Shown: positions 21,501 through 36,493, numbered from the stretch's first letter. The stretch is DNA of 64,000 bases from Anagrus nilaparvatae (GCA_022575985.1 JAKSXM010000038.1:170064-234063), one strand, 5' to 3'. The notes: generated by a model from the letters alone, not told the origin. Numbers and translations: made by a program.

Positions 21501-23501
21501 TTAGATGTCGGCGGTCCCATTGATGAAAATACGGGAGCGAGCGCAAGTTACTCGGGCGACCGTAAAACGACCGGATACCGTAATATCGTTGAAGAAAACT
21601 CGAAAAATTTTAACACTCTCGACCGGAGCAAAAGACACTCGGGGCGAGTGGGTGTTACTCGGCCCACCGGAGAACTGGGAGAAAAACCGGATACCGCGAT
21701 ATCGCATACTCCTGCCGTTTACCGGCAATTAGTTTTTAGAAACCTATGGAGAGTCGAAGGTACTCCCACTGTATACCCACGATTAGATGTATATTTCCTT
21801 GGGAGACTGATGTTTACTCCCGCCATTTACCCACTTATATTCTCTCGTTTTCAAAATCCTATAGATAGTTATTATTACATTACTCAATCGTCCGGATAAT
21901 ACAAAAACGAGCAGATACCAAATTAGATGACGGCTGTCCAATGTATGAAATTAGATGTCGGCGGTCCCATTGATGAAAATACGGGAGCGAGCGCAAGTTA
22001 CTCGGGCGACCTTAAAACGACCGGATACCGTAATATCGTTGAAGAAAACTCGATAAATTTTAACACGGTCGTCCGGAGCAAAAGACTCTCGGAGCGAGTG
22101 GGTGTTACTCGGCCCACCGGAGAACCGGGAGACAAACCGGATACCGCGATATCGCATACTCCCGCCGGTTAACGGCGATTAGTTTCTAGAATCCTATGGA
22201 GAGTCGAAGGTACTCCCGCTGTACACCCGCGATAAGTTATTAATACCTTAAGTATAGATAAACTTTTTGCCGCCTATGTAACCGCCATCAGTTTTTATTA
22301 TCCTTAGTAGAGTCCAAATTACTCCCGCCGTAGACCCACGATCATATTACAATTTCCTAGGGAGGCTCATGGTTACTCCCACCGTTTATCCGCGATCAGT
22401 TTTCAAAATCCTATAGATAGTTCATATTACATTACTCAATCGTCCGGATTATACAAAAACGAGCAGATACCAAATTAGATGACGGCTGTCCAATGTATGA
22501 AATTAGATGTCGGCGGGCCCATTGATGAAAATACGGGAGCGAGCGCAAGTTACTCGGGCGACCGTAAAACGACCGGATACCGTGATATCGTTGAAGAAAA
22601 CTCGAAAAATTTTAACACTCTCGACCGGAGCAAAAGACACTCGGGGCGAGTGGGTGTTACTCGGCCCACCGGAGAACTGGGAGAAAAACCGGATACCGCG
22701 ATATCGCATACTCCTGCCGTTTACCGGCAATTAGTGTTTAGAATCCTATGGAGAGTCGAAGGTACTCCGGCTGTATACCCACGTTTAGATGTATATTTCC
22801 TTGGGAGACTGATGTTTACTCCCGCCATTTACCCACTTATTTTCTCTCGTTTTCAAAATCCTATAGATAGTTATTATTACATTACTCAATCGACCGGATA
22901 ATACAAAAACGAGCAGATACCAAATTAGATAACGGCAATCCTATGTATAAAATTAGATGTCGGCGGTCCCATTGATGAAAATACGGGAGCGAGCGCAAGT
23001 TACTCTGGCGACTGTAAAACGACCGGATACCGTAATATCGTTGAAGAAAACTCGATAAATTTTAACACGCTCGTCCGGAGCAAAAGACTCTCGGAGCGAG
23101 TGGGTGTTACTCGGCCCACCGGAGAACCGGGAGAAAAACCGGATACCGCGATATCGCATACTCCCGCCGGTTACCGATTAGTTTTTAGAATCCTATGGAG
23201 AGTCGAAGGTACTCCCGTGGTACACCCGCGATAAGTTATTAATACCTTAAGTAGAGTTGAATTTTTTGCGGCCTATGTAACCTCCATCAGTTTTTATTAT
23301 CCTTTGGAAAGTCGAAATTATTCCCGCCGTAGACCCACGATCATATTACAATTTCCTAGGGAGGCTCATGGTTACTCCCACCGTTTATCCGCGATCAGTT
23401 TTCAAAATCCTATAGATAGTTATTATTACATTACTCAATCGTCCGGATAATACAAAAACGAGCAGATACCAAATTAGATGACGGCTGTCCAATGTATGAA
23501 A
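21501..23501. repeat. A/B run (A21501 B21951 A'22503 B22953)
   Basis: A2-B-A' cassette plus a 549-bp B. B 21951 has GCGACCTTAAAACG for GCGACCGTAAAACG. A2 21501 carries the CTTATATTCTCTCG tail variant shared by most A2 units to its right. Confidence 0.92.
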
Positions 23502-24267
23502 TTAGATGTCGGCGGTCCCATTGATGAAATTACGGGAGCGAGCGCAAGTTACTCGGGCGACCGTAAAACGACCGGATACCGTAATATCGTTGAAGAAAAC
23601 TCGATAAATTTTAACACGGTCGTCCGGAGCAAAAGACTCTCGGAGCGAGTGGGTGTTACTCGGCCCACCGGAGAACCGGGAGACAAACCGGATACCGCGA
23701 TATCGCATACTCCCGCCGGCTAACGGCGATTAGTTTCTAGAATCCTATGGAGAGTCGAAGGTACTCCCGCTGTACACCCGCGATAAGTTATTAAGTAATA
23801 TCGTTGAAGAAAACTCGATAAATTTTAACACGCTCGTCCGGAGCAAACGACTCTCGGAGCGAGTGGGTGTTACTCGGCCCACCGGAGAACCGGGAGACAA
23901 ACCGGATACCGCGATATCGCATACTCCCGCCGGTTAACGGCGATTAGTTTCTAGAATCCTATGGAGAGTCGAAAGTACTCCCGCTGTACACCCGCGATAA
24001 GTTATTAATACCTTAAGTATAGATGAACTTTTTGCCGCCTATGTAACCGCCATCAGTTTTTATTATCCTTAGTAGAGTCCAAATTACTCCCGCCGTAGAC
24101 CCACGATCATATTACAATTTCCTAGGGAGGCTCATGGTTACTCCCACCGTTTATCCGCGATCAGTTTTCAAAATCCTATAGATAGTTATTATTACATTAC
24201 TCAATCGTCCGGATAATACAAAAACGAGCAGATACCAAATTAGATGACGGCTGTCCAATGTATGAAA
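23502..24267. repeat. C unit 7
   Basis: The duplicated segments are 23581-23794 and 23795-24008. The unit has private substitutions GATGAAATTACGG and GCCGGCTAACGG. It begins the segment that recurs 20582 bp downstream at 44084. Confidence 0.93.
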
Positions 24268-25719
24268 TTAGATGTCGGCGGTCCCATTGATGAAAATACG
24301 GGAGCGAGCGCAAGTTACTCGGGCGACCGTAAAACGACCGGATACCGTAATATCGTTGAAGAAAACTCGAAAAATTTTAACACTCTCGACCGGAGCAAAA
24401 GACACTCGGGGCGAGTGGGTGTTACTCGGCCCACCGGAGAACTGGGAGAAAAACCGGATACCGCGATATCGCATACTCCTGCCGTTTACCGGCAATTAGT
24501 TTTTAGAAACCTATGGAGAGTCGAAGGTACTCCCACTGTATACCCACGATTAGATGTATATTTCCTTGGGAGACTGATGTTTACTCCCGCCATTTACCCA
24601 CTTATATTCTCTCGTTTTCAAAATCCTATAGATAGTTATTATTACATTACTCAATCGTCCGGATAATACAAAAACGAGCAGATACCAAATTAGATGACGG
24701 CTGTCCAATGTATGAAATTAGATGTCGGCGGTCCCATTGATGAAAATACGGGAGCGAGCGCAAGTTACTCGGGCGACCGTAAAACGACCGGATACCGTAA
24801 TATCGTTGAAGAAAACTCGATAAATTTTAACACGGTCGTCCGGAGCAAAAGACTCTCGGAGCGAGTGGGTGTTACTCGGCCCACCGGAGAACCGGGAGAC
24901 AAACCGGATACCGCGATATCGCATACTCCCGCCGGTTAACGGCGATTAGTTTCTAGTATCCTATGGAGAGTCGAAGGTACTCCCGCTGTACACCCGCGAT
25001 AAGTTATTAATACCTTAAGTATAGATGAACTTTTTGCCGCCTATGTAACCGCCATCAGTTTTTATTATCCTTAGTAGAGTCCAAATTACTCCCGCCGTAG
25101 ACCCACGATCATATTACAATTTCCTAGGGAGGCTCATGGTTACTCCCACCGTTTATCCGCGATCAGTTTTCAAAATCCTATAGATAGTTCATATTACATT
25201 ACTCAATCGTCCGGATTATACAAAAACGAGCAGATACCAAATTAGATGACGGCTGTCCAATGTATGAAATTAGATGTCGGCGGGCCCATTGATGAAAATA
25301 CGGGAGCGAGCGCAAGTTACTCGGGCGACCGTAAAACGACCGGATACCGTGATATCGTTGAAGAAAACTCGAAAAATTTTAACACTCTCGACCGGAGCAA
25401 AAGACACTCGGGGCGAGTGGGTGTTACTCGGCCCACCGGAGAACTGGGAGAAAAACCGGATACCGCGATATCGCATACTCCTGCCGTTTACCGGCAATTA
25501 GTGTTTAGAATCCTATGGAGAGTCGAAGGTACTCCGGCTGTATACCCACGTTTAGATGTATATTTCCTTGGGAGACTGATGTTTACTCCCGCCATTTACC
25601 CACTTATTTTCTCTCGTTTTCAAAATCCTATAGATAGTTATTATTACATTACTCAATCGACCGGATAATACAAAAACGAGCAGATACCAAATTAGATAAC
25701 GGCAATCCTATGTATAAAA
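24268..25719. repeat. A2-B-A' cassette (24268, 24718, 25270)
   Basis: 450+552+450 bp. The B tail contains TTCTAGTATCC at 24951 instead of TTCTAGAATCC, a rare marker shared with B units 38429, 45300 and 55434. Confidence 0.92.
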
Positions 25720-27278
25720 TTAGATGTCGGCGGTCCCATTGATGAAAATACGGGAGCGAGCGCAAGTTACTCTGGCGACTGTAAAACGACCGGATACCGT
25801 AATATCGTTGAAGAAAACTCGATAAATTTTAACACGCTCGTCCGGAGCAAAAGACTCTCGGAGCGAGTGGGTGTTACTCGGACCACCGGAGAACCGGGAG
25901 AAAAACCGAATACTGCGATATCGCATACTCCCGCCGGTTACCGGCGATTAGTTTTTAGAATCCTATGGAGAGTCGAAGGTACTCCCGCGGTACACCCGCG
26001 ATAAGTTATTAATACCTTAAGTAGAGTTGAACATTTTGCCGCCTATGTAACCGCCATCAGTTTTTATTATCCTTAGTAGAGTCGATGTTACTCCCGCTGT
26101 ATACCCGCGATTAGATTTATATTTCCTTGGGAGACTGATGGTTAATCCCGCCATTTACCCACTATCAGTTCTTAAAATACTTTAACGAGTCGAGGCTACT
26201 TCCGCCGAATACCAACGATTAGTTATTTATATCCATAAGAGAGTCAAAGCTACTCCCGCGGTATACCAGCGATCTGTTATTAACTTCCTAATGAGAGTTG
26301 TAGTTACTGCAACCATTTTATTGAATTCCACATTTGCACTCCATACCTGGGACAGCCGACATCTATTTACTTACGAATATCTTATGCGTTCCTATAAATT
26401 TCCTATGTCCTGATTTTGACAATTTCATAAACATAGTTAATTTTTATTATCATCCATAAGAGGGACAAAGTTACTCTCGCTATTCACCCGTGATCAGATG
26501 ACAATTAACTTGGGAGAGTCATGGTTACTCCCACCATTTGCCCGCGATGAGTTTTTAAAATCCTATGGAAATTCGAAGCTACTCTTACTGTACACCAGCG
26601 ATCAGTTACTAATATCTTAAATTGAGTTGAATCTACTCCCGCCTATTTAACCGCCATCAGATTCTATTATCCTTAGGAAAGAAGTAGTTACTCCTGCCGT
26701 TTACCCGCGGTGCCTTTTTCAATATGCTATGAAGATTCATAATTACTCCCGCCGTTTACCATCAGTTCATTTTTGATAACCGTAAAGTATTCTACAATCG
26801 TATAAAACGACCGACAAATAAGCAATTATTTATTCGTTTCTAGACATTCACTCGATACCTGGGACTGCCGACATCTATTTAATAATTACCAATAAAATAA
26901 GCGCTCCTATCAAATTCCGAAGTGCTAATTTAGACATTTCCATAGAGATAATCACGTTTTATTAGTATCCACAAGAGAATCGAAGCTACTCCCGCGGTAC
27001 TGTCGCGATAAGTCATTACTATTTCAAGTAGAGTCGAACTTTTTCCCGCCGATCTAACCTCCATCAGAATTTATTATCCTTAGGAAAGTCGAAATTATTC
27101 CCGCCGTAGACCCACGATCATATTACAATTTCCTAGGGAGGCTTATCGTTACTTCCACCGTTTATCCGCGATCAGTTTTCAAAATCCTATAGATAGTTAT
27201 TATTACATTACTCAATCGTCCGGATAATACAAAAACGAGCAGATACCAAATTAGATGACGGCTGTCCAATGTATGAAA
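25720..27278. repeat. L unit 3 (type L1a)
   Basis: 1559 bp with L1a markers: TATCAAATTCCGAAG in spacer 2, TATGGAAATTCGAAG, and CATCAGAATTTATT near 27062. Its core follows the GGCAATCC leader, as for the 549-bp B units after A'. Confidence 0.93.
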
Positions 27279-27728
27279 TTAGATGTCGGTGGTCCCATTG
27301 ATGAAAATACGGGAGCGAGCGCAAGTTAATCGAGCGACCGTAAAACGACCGGATACCGTAATATCGTTGAAGAAAACTCGAAAAATTTTAACACTCTCGA
27401 CCGGAGCAAAAGACACTCGGGGCGAGTGGGTGTTACTCGGCCCACCGGAGAACTGGGAGAAAAACCGGATACCGCGATATCGCATACTCCTGCCGTTTAC
27501 CGGCAATTAGTTTTTAGAAACCTATGGAGAGTCGAAGGTACTCCCACTGTATACCCACGATTAGATATATATTTCCTTGGGAGACTGATGTTTACTCCCG
27601 CCATTTACCCACTTATTTTCTCTCGTTTTCAAAATCCAATAGATAGTTATTATTACATTACTCAATCGACCGGATAATACAAAAACGAGCAGATACCAAA
27701 TTAGATAACGGCTGTCCCATGTATGAAA
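27279..27728. repeat. A unit between two L units (27279)
   Basis: 450 bp, with the TTAATCGAGCG variant. Private substitutions relative to its partner at 47861 are GGTGGTCCC and GATATATATTTCC. Confidence 0.92.
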
Positions 27729-29287
27729 TTAGATGTCGGCGGTCCCATTGATGAAAATACGGGAGCGAGCGCAAGTTACTCTGGCGACTGTAAAACGACC
27801 GGATACTATAATATCGTTGAAGAAAACTCGATAAATTTTAACACGCTCGTCCGGAGCAAAAGACTCTCGGAGCGAGTGGGTGTTACTCGGACCACCGGAG
27901 AACCGGGAGAAAAACCGGATACCGCGATATCGCATACTCCCGCCGGTTACCGGCGATTAGTTTTTAGAATCCTATGGAGACTCGAAGGTACTCCCGCGGT
28001 ACACCCGCGATAAGTTATTAATACCTTAAGTAGAGTTGAACATTTTGCCGCCTATGTAACCGCCATCAGTTTTTATTATCCTTAGTAGTGTCGATGTTAC
28101 TCCCGCTGTATACCCGCGATTAGATTCATATTTCCTTGGAAGACTGATGGTTAATCCCGCCATTTACCCACTATCAGTTCTTAAAATACTTTAAAGAGTC
28201 GAGGCTACTTCCGCCGAATACCAACGATTAGTTATTTATATCCATAAGAGAGTCAACGCTACTCCCGCGGTATACCAGCGATCTGTTATTAACTTCCTAA
28301 TGAGAGTTGTAGTTACTGCAACCATTTTATTGAATTCCACATTTGCACTCCATACCTGGGACATCCGACATCTATTTACTTACGAATATCTTATGCGTTC
28401 CTATAAATTTCCTATGTCCTGATTTTGACAATTTCATAAACATAGTTAATTTTTATTATCATCCATAAGAGGGACAAAGTTACTCTCGCTATTCACCCGT
28501 GATCAGATGACAATTAACTTGGGAGAGTCATGGTTACTCCCACCATTTGCCCGCGATGAGTTTTTAAAATCCTATGGAGATTCGAAGCTACTCTTACTGT
28601 ACACCAGCGATCAGTTACTAATATCTTAAATTGAGTTGAATCTACTCCCGCCTATTTAACCGCCATCAGATTCTATTATCCTTAGGAAAGAAGTAGTTAC
28701 TCCTGCCGTTTACCCGCGGTGCCTTTTTCAATATGCTATGAAGATTCATAATTACTCCCGCCGTTTACCATCAGTTCATTTTTGATAACCGTAAAGTATT
28801 CTACAATCGTATAAAACGACCGACAAATAAGCAATTATTTATTCGTTTCTAGACATTCACTCGATACCTGGGACTGCCGACATCTATTTAATAATTACCA
28901 ATAAAATAAGCGCTCCTATCAATTTCCGAAGTGCTAATTTAGACATTTCCATAGAGATAATCACGTTTTATTAGTATCCACAAGAGAATCGAAGCTACTC
29001 CCGCGGTACTGTCGCGATAAGTCATTACTATTTCAAGTAGAGTCGATTTTTTTCCCGCCGATCTAACCTCCATCAGTTTTTATTATCCTTAGGAAAGTCG
29101 AAATTATTCCCGCCGTAGACCCACGATCATATTACAATTTCCTAGGGAGGCTCATCGTTACTTCCACCGTTTATCCGCGATCAGTTTTCAAAATCCTATA
29201 GATAGTTATTATTACATTACTCAATCGTCCGGATAATACAAAAACGAGCAGATACCAAATTAGATGACGGCTGTCCAATGTATGAAA
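27729..29287. repeat. L unit 4 (type L2)
   Basis: 1559 bp with the L2 markers of 13184, plus GGGACATCCGACA in spacer 1. It retains GCCCGCGATGAG, whereas L2 units 48311 and 58445 have GCCTGCGATGAG. Confidence 0.93.
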
Positions 29288-30289
29288 TTAGATGTCGGCG
29301 GTCCCATTGATGAAAATACGGGAGCGAGCGCAAGTTACTCGGGCGACTGTAAAATGACCGGATACCATAATATCGTTGAAGAAAACTCGATAAATTTTAA
29401 CACGCTCGTCCGGAGCAAAAGACTCTCGGAGCGAGTGGGTGTTACTCGGCCCACCGGAGAACCGGGAGACAAACCGGATACCGCGATATCGCATACTCCC
29501 GCCGGTTAACGGCGATTAGTTTCTAGAATCCTATGGAGAGTCGAAGGTACTCCCGCTGTACACCCGCGATAAGTTATTAATACCTTAAGTATAGATGAAC
29601 TTTTTGCCGCCTATGTAACCGCCATCAGTTTTTATTATCCTTAGTAGAGTCCAAATTACTCCCGCCGTAGACCCACGATCATATTACAATTTCCTAGGGA
29701 GGCTCATGGTTACTCCCACCGTTTATCCGCGATCAGTTTTCAAAATCCTATAGATAGTTATTATTACACTACTCAATCGTCCGGATAATACAAAAACTAG
29801 CAGATACCAAATTAGATGACGGCTGTCCAATGTATGAAATTAGATGTCGGCGGTCCCATTGATGAAAATACGGGAGCGAGCGCAAGTTACTCGGGCGACC
29901 GTAAAACGACCGGATACCGTAATATCGTTGAAGAAAACTCGAAAAATTTTAACACTCTCGACCGGAGCAAAAGACACTCGGGGCGAGTGGGTGTTACTCG
30001 GCCCACCGGAGAACTGGGAGAAAAACCGGATACCGCGATATCGCATACTCCTGCCGTTTACCGGCAATTAGTTTTTAGAAACCTATGGAGAGTCGAAGGT
30101 ACTCCCACTGTATACCCACGATTAGATGTATATTTCCTTGGGAGACTGATGTTTACTCCCGCCATTTACCCACTTATAATCTCTCGTTTTCAAAATCCTA
30201 TAGATAGTTATTATTACATTACTCAATCGTCCGGATAATACAAAAACGAGCAGATACCAAATTAGATGACGGCTGTCCAATGTATGAAA

Positions 30290-33200
30290 TTAGATGTCGG
30301 CGGTCCCATTGATGAAAATACGGGAGCGAGCGCAAGTTACTCGGGCGACCGTAAAACGACCGGATACCGTAATATCGTTGAAGAAAACTCGATAAATTTT
30401 AACACGGTCGTCCGGAGCAAAAGACTCTCGGAGCGAATGGGTGTTACTCGGCCCACCGGAGAACCGGGAGACAAACCGGATACCGCGATATCGCATACTC
30501 CCGCCGGTTACCGATTAGTTTTTAGAATCCTATGGAGAGTCGAAGGTACTCCCGTGGTACACCCGCGATAAGTTATTAATACCTTAAGTAGAGTTGTTTT
30601 TTTTGCGGCCTATGTAACCTCCATCAGTTTTTATTATCCTTTGGAAAGTCGAAATTATTCCCGCCGTAGACCCACGATCATATTACAATTTCCTAGGGAG
30701 GCTCATGGTTACTCCCACCGTTTATCCGCGATCAGTTTTCAAAATCCTATAGATAGTTATTATTACATTACTCAATCGTCCGGATAATACAAAAACGAGC
30801 AGATACCAAATTAGATGACGGCTGTCCAATGTATGAAATTAGATGTCGGCGGTCCCATTGATGAAAATACGGGAGCGAGCGCAAGTTACTCGGGCGACCG
30901 TAAAACGACCGGATACCGTAATATCGTTGAAGAAAACTCTATAAATTTTAACACGGTCGTCCGGAGCAAAAGACTCTCGGAGTGAGTGGGTGTTACTCGG
31001 CCCACCGGAGAACCGGGAGACAAACCGGATACCGCGATATCGCATACTCCCGCCGGTTAACGGCGATTAGTTTCTAGAATCCTATGGAGAGTCGAAAGTA
31101 CTCCCGCTGTACACCCGCGATAAGTTATTAATACCTTAAGTATAGATGAACTTTTTGCCGCCTATGTAACCGCCATCAGTTTTTATTATCCTTAGTAGAG
31201 TCCAAATTACTCCCGCCGTAGACCCACGATCATATTACAATTTCCTAGGGAGGCTCATGGTTACTCCCACCGTTTATCCGCGATCAGTTTTCAAAATCCT
31301 ATAGATAGTTATTATTACATTACTCAATCGTCCGGATAATACAAAAACGAGCAGATACCAAATTAGATGACGGCTGTCCAATGTATGAAATTAGATGTCG
31401 GCGGTCCCATTGATGAAAATACGGGAGCGAGCGCAAGTTACTCGGGCGACCGTAAAACGACCGGATACCGTAATATCGTTGAAGAAAACTCGAAAAATTT
31501 TAACACTCTCGACCGGAGCAAAAGACACTCGGGGCGAGTGGGTGTTACTCGGCCCACCGGAGAACTGGGAGAAAAACCGGATACCGCGATATCGCATACT
31601 CCTGCCGTTTACCGGCAATTAGTTTTTAGAAACCTATGGAGAGTCGAAGGTACTCCCACTGTATACCCACGATTAGATGTATATTTCCTTGGGAGACTGA
31701 TGTTTACTCCCGCCATTTACCCACTTATATTCTCTCGTTTTCAAAATCCTATAGATAGTTATTATTACATTACTCAATCGTCCGGATAATACAAAAACGA
31801 GCAGATACCAAATTAGATGACGGCTGTCCAATGTATGAAATTAGATGTCGGCGGTCCCATTGATGAAAATACGGGAGCGAGCGCAAGTTACTCGGGCGAC
31901 CGTAAAACGACCGGATACCGTAATATCGTTGAAGAAAACTCGATAAATTTTAACACGGTCGTCCGGAGCAAAAGACTCTCGGAGCGAGTGGGTGTTACTC
32001 GGCCCACCGGAGAACCGGGAGACAAACCGGATACCGCGATATCGCATACTCCCGCCGGTTAACGGCGATTAGTTTCTAGAATCCTATGGAGAGTCGAAGG
32101 TACTCCCGCTGTACACCCGCGATAAGTTATTAATACCTTAAGTATAGATAAACTTTTTGCCGCCTATGTAACCGCCATCAGTTTTTATTATCCTTAGTAG
32201 AGTCCAAATTACTCCCGCCGTAGACCCACGATCATATTACAATTTCCTAGGGAGGCTCATGGTTACTCCCACCGTTTATCCGCGATCAGTTTTCAAAATC
32301 CTATAGATAGTTCATATTACATTACTCAATCGTCCGGATTATACAAAAACGAGCAGATACCAAATTAGATGACGGCTGTCCAATGTATGAAATTAGATGT
32401 CGGCGGGCCCATTGATGAAAATACGGGAGCGAGCGCAAGTTACTCGGGCGACCGTAAAACGACCGGATACCGTGATATCGTTGAAGAAAACTCGAAAAAT
32501 TTTAACACTCTCGACCGGAGCAAAAGACACTCGGGGCGAGTGGGTGTTACTCGGCCCACCGGAGAACTGGGAGAAAAACCGGATACCGCGATATCGCATA
32601 CTCCTGCCGTTTACCGGCAATTAGTGTTTAGAATCCTATGGAGAGTCGAAGGTACTCCGGCTGTATACCCACGTTTAGATGTATATTTCCTTGGGAGACT
32701 GATGTTTACTCCCGCCATTTACCCACTTATTTTCTCTCGTTTTCAAAATCCTATAGATAGTTATTATTACATTACTCAATCGACCGGATAATACAAAAAC
32801 GAGCAGATACCAAATTAGATAACGGCAATCCTATGTATAAAATTAGATGTCGGCGGTCCCATTGATGAAAATACGGGAGCGAGCGCAAGTTACTCTGGCG
32901 ACTGTAAAACGACCGGATACCGTAATATCGTTGAAGAAAACTCGATAAATTTTAACACGCTCGTCCGGAGCAAAAGACTCTCGGAGCGAGTGGGTGTTAC
33001 TCGGCCCACCGGAGAACCGGGAGAAAAACCGGATACCGCGATATCGCATACTCCCGCCGGTTACCGATTAGTTTTTAGAATCCTATGGAGAGTCGAAGGT
33101 ACTCCCGTGGTACACCCGCGATAAGTTATTAATACCTTAAGTAGAGTTGAATTTTTTGCGGCCTATGTAACCTCCATCAGTTTTTATTATCCTTTGGAAA

Positions 33201-33391
33201 GTCGAAATTATTCCCGCCGTAGACCCACGATCATATTACAATTTCCTAGGGAGGCTCATGGTTACTCCCACCGTTTATCCGCGATCAGTTTTCAAAATCC
33301 TATAGATAGTTATTATTACATTACTCAATCGTCCGGATAATACAAAAACGAGCAGATACCAAATTAGATGACGGCTGTCCAATGTATGAAA
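30290..33391. repeat. 3102-bp higher-order repeat, copy 1
   Basis: Order B1 B2 A2 B A' B (549+552+450+552+450+549). B1 is marked by GGAGCGAATGGG and an eight-T run in GAGTTGTTTTTTTTGCGG. B2 is marked by AACTCTATAAATT and GGAGTGAGTG. Confidence 0.9.
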
Positions 33392-36300
33392 TTAGATGTC
33401 GGCGGTCCCATTGATGAAAATACGGGAGCGAGCGCAAGTTACTCGGGCGACCGTAAAACGACCGGATACCGTAATATCGTTGAAGAAAACTCGATAAATT
33501 TTAACACGGTCGTCCGGAGCAAAAGACTCTCGGAGCGAATGGGTGTTACTCGGCCCACCGGAGAACCGGGAGACAAACCGGATACCGCGATATCGCATAC
33601 TCCCGCCGGTTACCGATTAGTTTTTAGAATCCTATGGAGAGTCGAAGGTACTCCCGTGGTACACCCGCGATAAGTTATTAATACCTTAAGTAGAGTTGTT
33701 TTTTTTGCGGCCTATGTAACCTCCATCAGTTTTTATTATCCTTTGGAAAGTCGAAATTATTCCCGCCGTAGACCCACGATCATATTACAATTTCCTAGGG
33801 AGGCTCATGGTTACTCCCACCGTTTATCCGCGATCAGTTTTCAAAATCCTATAGATAGTTATTATTACATTACTCAATCGTCCGGATAATACAAAAACGA
33901 GCAGATACCAAATTAGATGACGGCTGTCCAATGTATGAAATTAGATGTCGGCGGTCCCATTGATGAAAATACGGGAGCGAGCGCAAGTTACTCGGGCGAC
34001 CGTAAAACGACCGGATACCGTAATATCGTTGAAGAAAACTCTATAAATTTTAACACGGTCGTCCGGAGCAAAAGACTCTCGGAGTGAGTGGGTGTTACTC
34101 GGCCCACCGGAGAACCGGGAGACAAACCGGATACCGCGATATCGCATACTCCCGCCGGTTAACGGCGATTAGTTTCTAGAATCCTATGGAGAGTCGAAAG
34201 TACTCCCGCTGTACACCCGCGATAAGTTATTAATACCTTAAGTATAGATGAACTTTTTGCCGCCTATGTAACCGCCATCAGTTTTTATTATCCTTAGTAG
34301 AGTCCAAATTACTCCCGCCGTAGACCCACGATCATATTACAATTTCCTAGGGAGGCTCATGGTTACTCCCACCGTTTATCCGCGATCAGTTTTCAAAATC
34401 CTATAGATAGTTATTATTACATTACTCAATCGTCCGGATAATACAAAAACGAGCAGATACCAAATTAGATGACGGCTGTCCAATGTATGAAATTAGATGT
34501 CGGCGGTCCCATTGATGAAAATACGGGAGCGAGCGCAAGTTACTCGGGCGACCGTAAAACGACCGGATACCGTAATATCGTTGAAGAAAACTCGAAAAAT
34601 TTTAACACTCTCGACCGGAGCAAAAGACACTCGGGGCGAGTGGGTGTTACTCGGCCCACCGGAGAACTGGGAGAAAAACCGGATACCGCGATATCGCATA
34701 CTCCTGCCGTTTACCGGCAATTAGTTTTTAGAAACCTATGGAGAGTCGAAGGTACTCCCACTGTATACCCACGATTAGATGTATATTTCCTTGGGAGACT
34801 GATGTTTACTCCCGCCATTTACCCACTTATATTCTCTCGTTTTCAAAATCCTATAGATAGTTATTATTACATTACTCAATCGTCCGGATAATACAAAAAC
34901 GAGCAGATACCAAATTAGATGACGGCTGTCCAATGTATGAAATTAGATGTCGGCGGTCCCATTGATGAAAATACGGGAGCGAGCGCAAGTTACTCGGGCG
35001 ACCGTAAAACGACCGGATACCGTAATATCGTTGAAGAAAACTCGATAAATTTTAACACGGTCGTCCGGAGCAAAAGACTCTCGGAGCGAGTGGGTGTTAC
35101 TCGGCCCACCGGAGAACCGGGAGACAAACCGGATACCGCGATATCGCATACTCCCGCCGGTTAACGGCGATTAGTTTCTAGAATCCTATGGAGAGTCGAA
35201 GGTACTCCCGCTGTACACCCGCGATAAGTTATTAATACCTTAAGTATAGATAAACTTTTTGCCGCCTATGTAACCGCCATCAGTTTTTATTATCCTTAGT
35301 AGAGTCCAAATTACTCCCGCCGTAGACCCACGATCATATTACAATTTCCTAGGGAGGCTCATGGTTACTCCCACCGTTTATCCGCGATCAGTTTTCAAAA
35401 TCCTATAGATAGTTCATATTACATTACTCAATCGTCCGGATTATACAAAAACGAGCAGATACCAAATTAGATGACGGCTGTCCAATGTATGAAATTAGAT
35501 GTCGGCGGGCCCATTGATGAAAATACGGGAGCGAGCGCAAGTTACTCGGGCGACCGTAAAACGACCGGATACCGTGATATCGTTGAAGAAAACTCGAAAA
35601 ATTTTAACACTCTCGACCGGAGCAAAAGACACTCGGGGCGAGTGGGTGTTACTCGGCCCACCGGAGAACTGGGAGAAAAACCGGATACCGCGATATCGCA
35701 TACTCCTGCCGTTTACCGGCAATTAGTGTTTAGAATCCTATGGAGAGTCGAAGGTACTCCGGCTGTATACCCACGTTTAGATGTATATTTCCTTGGGAGA
35801 CTGATGTTTACTCCCGCCATTTACCCACTTATTTTCTCTCGTTTTCAAAATCCTATAGATAGTTATTATTACATTACTCAATCGACCGGATAATACAAAA
35901 ACGAGCAGATACCAAATTAGATAACGGCAATCCTATGTATAAAATTAGATGTCGGCGGTCCCATTGATGAAAATACGGGAACGAGCGCAAGTTACTCTGG
36001 CGACTGTAAAACGACCGGATACCGTAATATCGTTGAAGAAAACTCGATAAATTTTAACACGCTCGTCCGGAGCAAAAGACTCTCGGAGCGAGTGGGTGTT
36101 ACTCGGCCCACCGGAGAACCGGGAGAAAAACCGGATACCGCGATATCGCATACTCCCGCCGGTTACCGATTAGTTTTTAGAATCCTATGGAGAGTCGAAG
36201 GTACTCCCGTGGTACACCCGCGATAAGTTATTAATACCTTAAGTAGAGTTGAATTTTTTGCGGCCTATGTAACCTCCATCAGTTTTTATTATCCTTTGGA

Positions 36301-36493
36301 AAGTCGAAATTATTCCCGCCGTAGACCCACGATCATATTACAATTTCCTAGGGAGGCTCATGGTTACTCCCACCGTTTATCCGCGATCAGTTTTCAAAAT
36401 CCTATAGATAGTTATTATTACATTACTCAATCGTCCGGATAATACAAAAACGAGCAGATACCAAATTAGATGACGGCTGTCCAATGTATGAAA
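33392..36493. repeat. 3102-bp higher-order repeat, copy 2
   Basis: Head-to-tail with copy 1 and apparently identical to it, except for GGGAACGAGCG at about 35978 in the last B unit. This implies very recent duplication or strong homogenisation. Confidence 0.9.

Larger units (their letters stand above)
20735..23501. repeat. 2767-bp higher-order repeat, copy 2 (C A2 B A' B)
   Basis: Unit order is C 20735, A2 21501, B 21951, A' 22503, B 22953, the same order and length as 8649-11415 (offset 12086). It is followed by C 23502, A2, B, A', so the HOR starts again but ends in an L unit instead of B. Confidence 0.85.
23502..30289. repeat. Segmental duplication, copy 1 (about 6.8 kb; partner 44084-50871)
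   Basis: Unit order C A2 B A' L1a A L2 B A2 with identical spacings occurs here and at 44084-50871, offset 20582 bp. Shared rare markers include TTCTAGTATCC, GGGAGGCTTATCG, CATCAGAATTTATT and TTATAATCTCTCG. I saw only about ten scattered substitutions between the copies. Confidence 0.85.
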
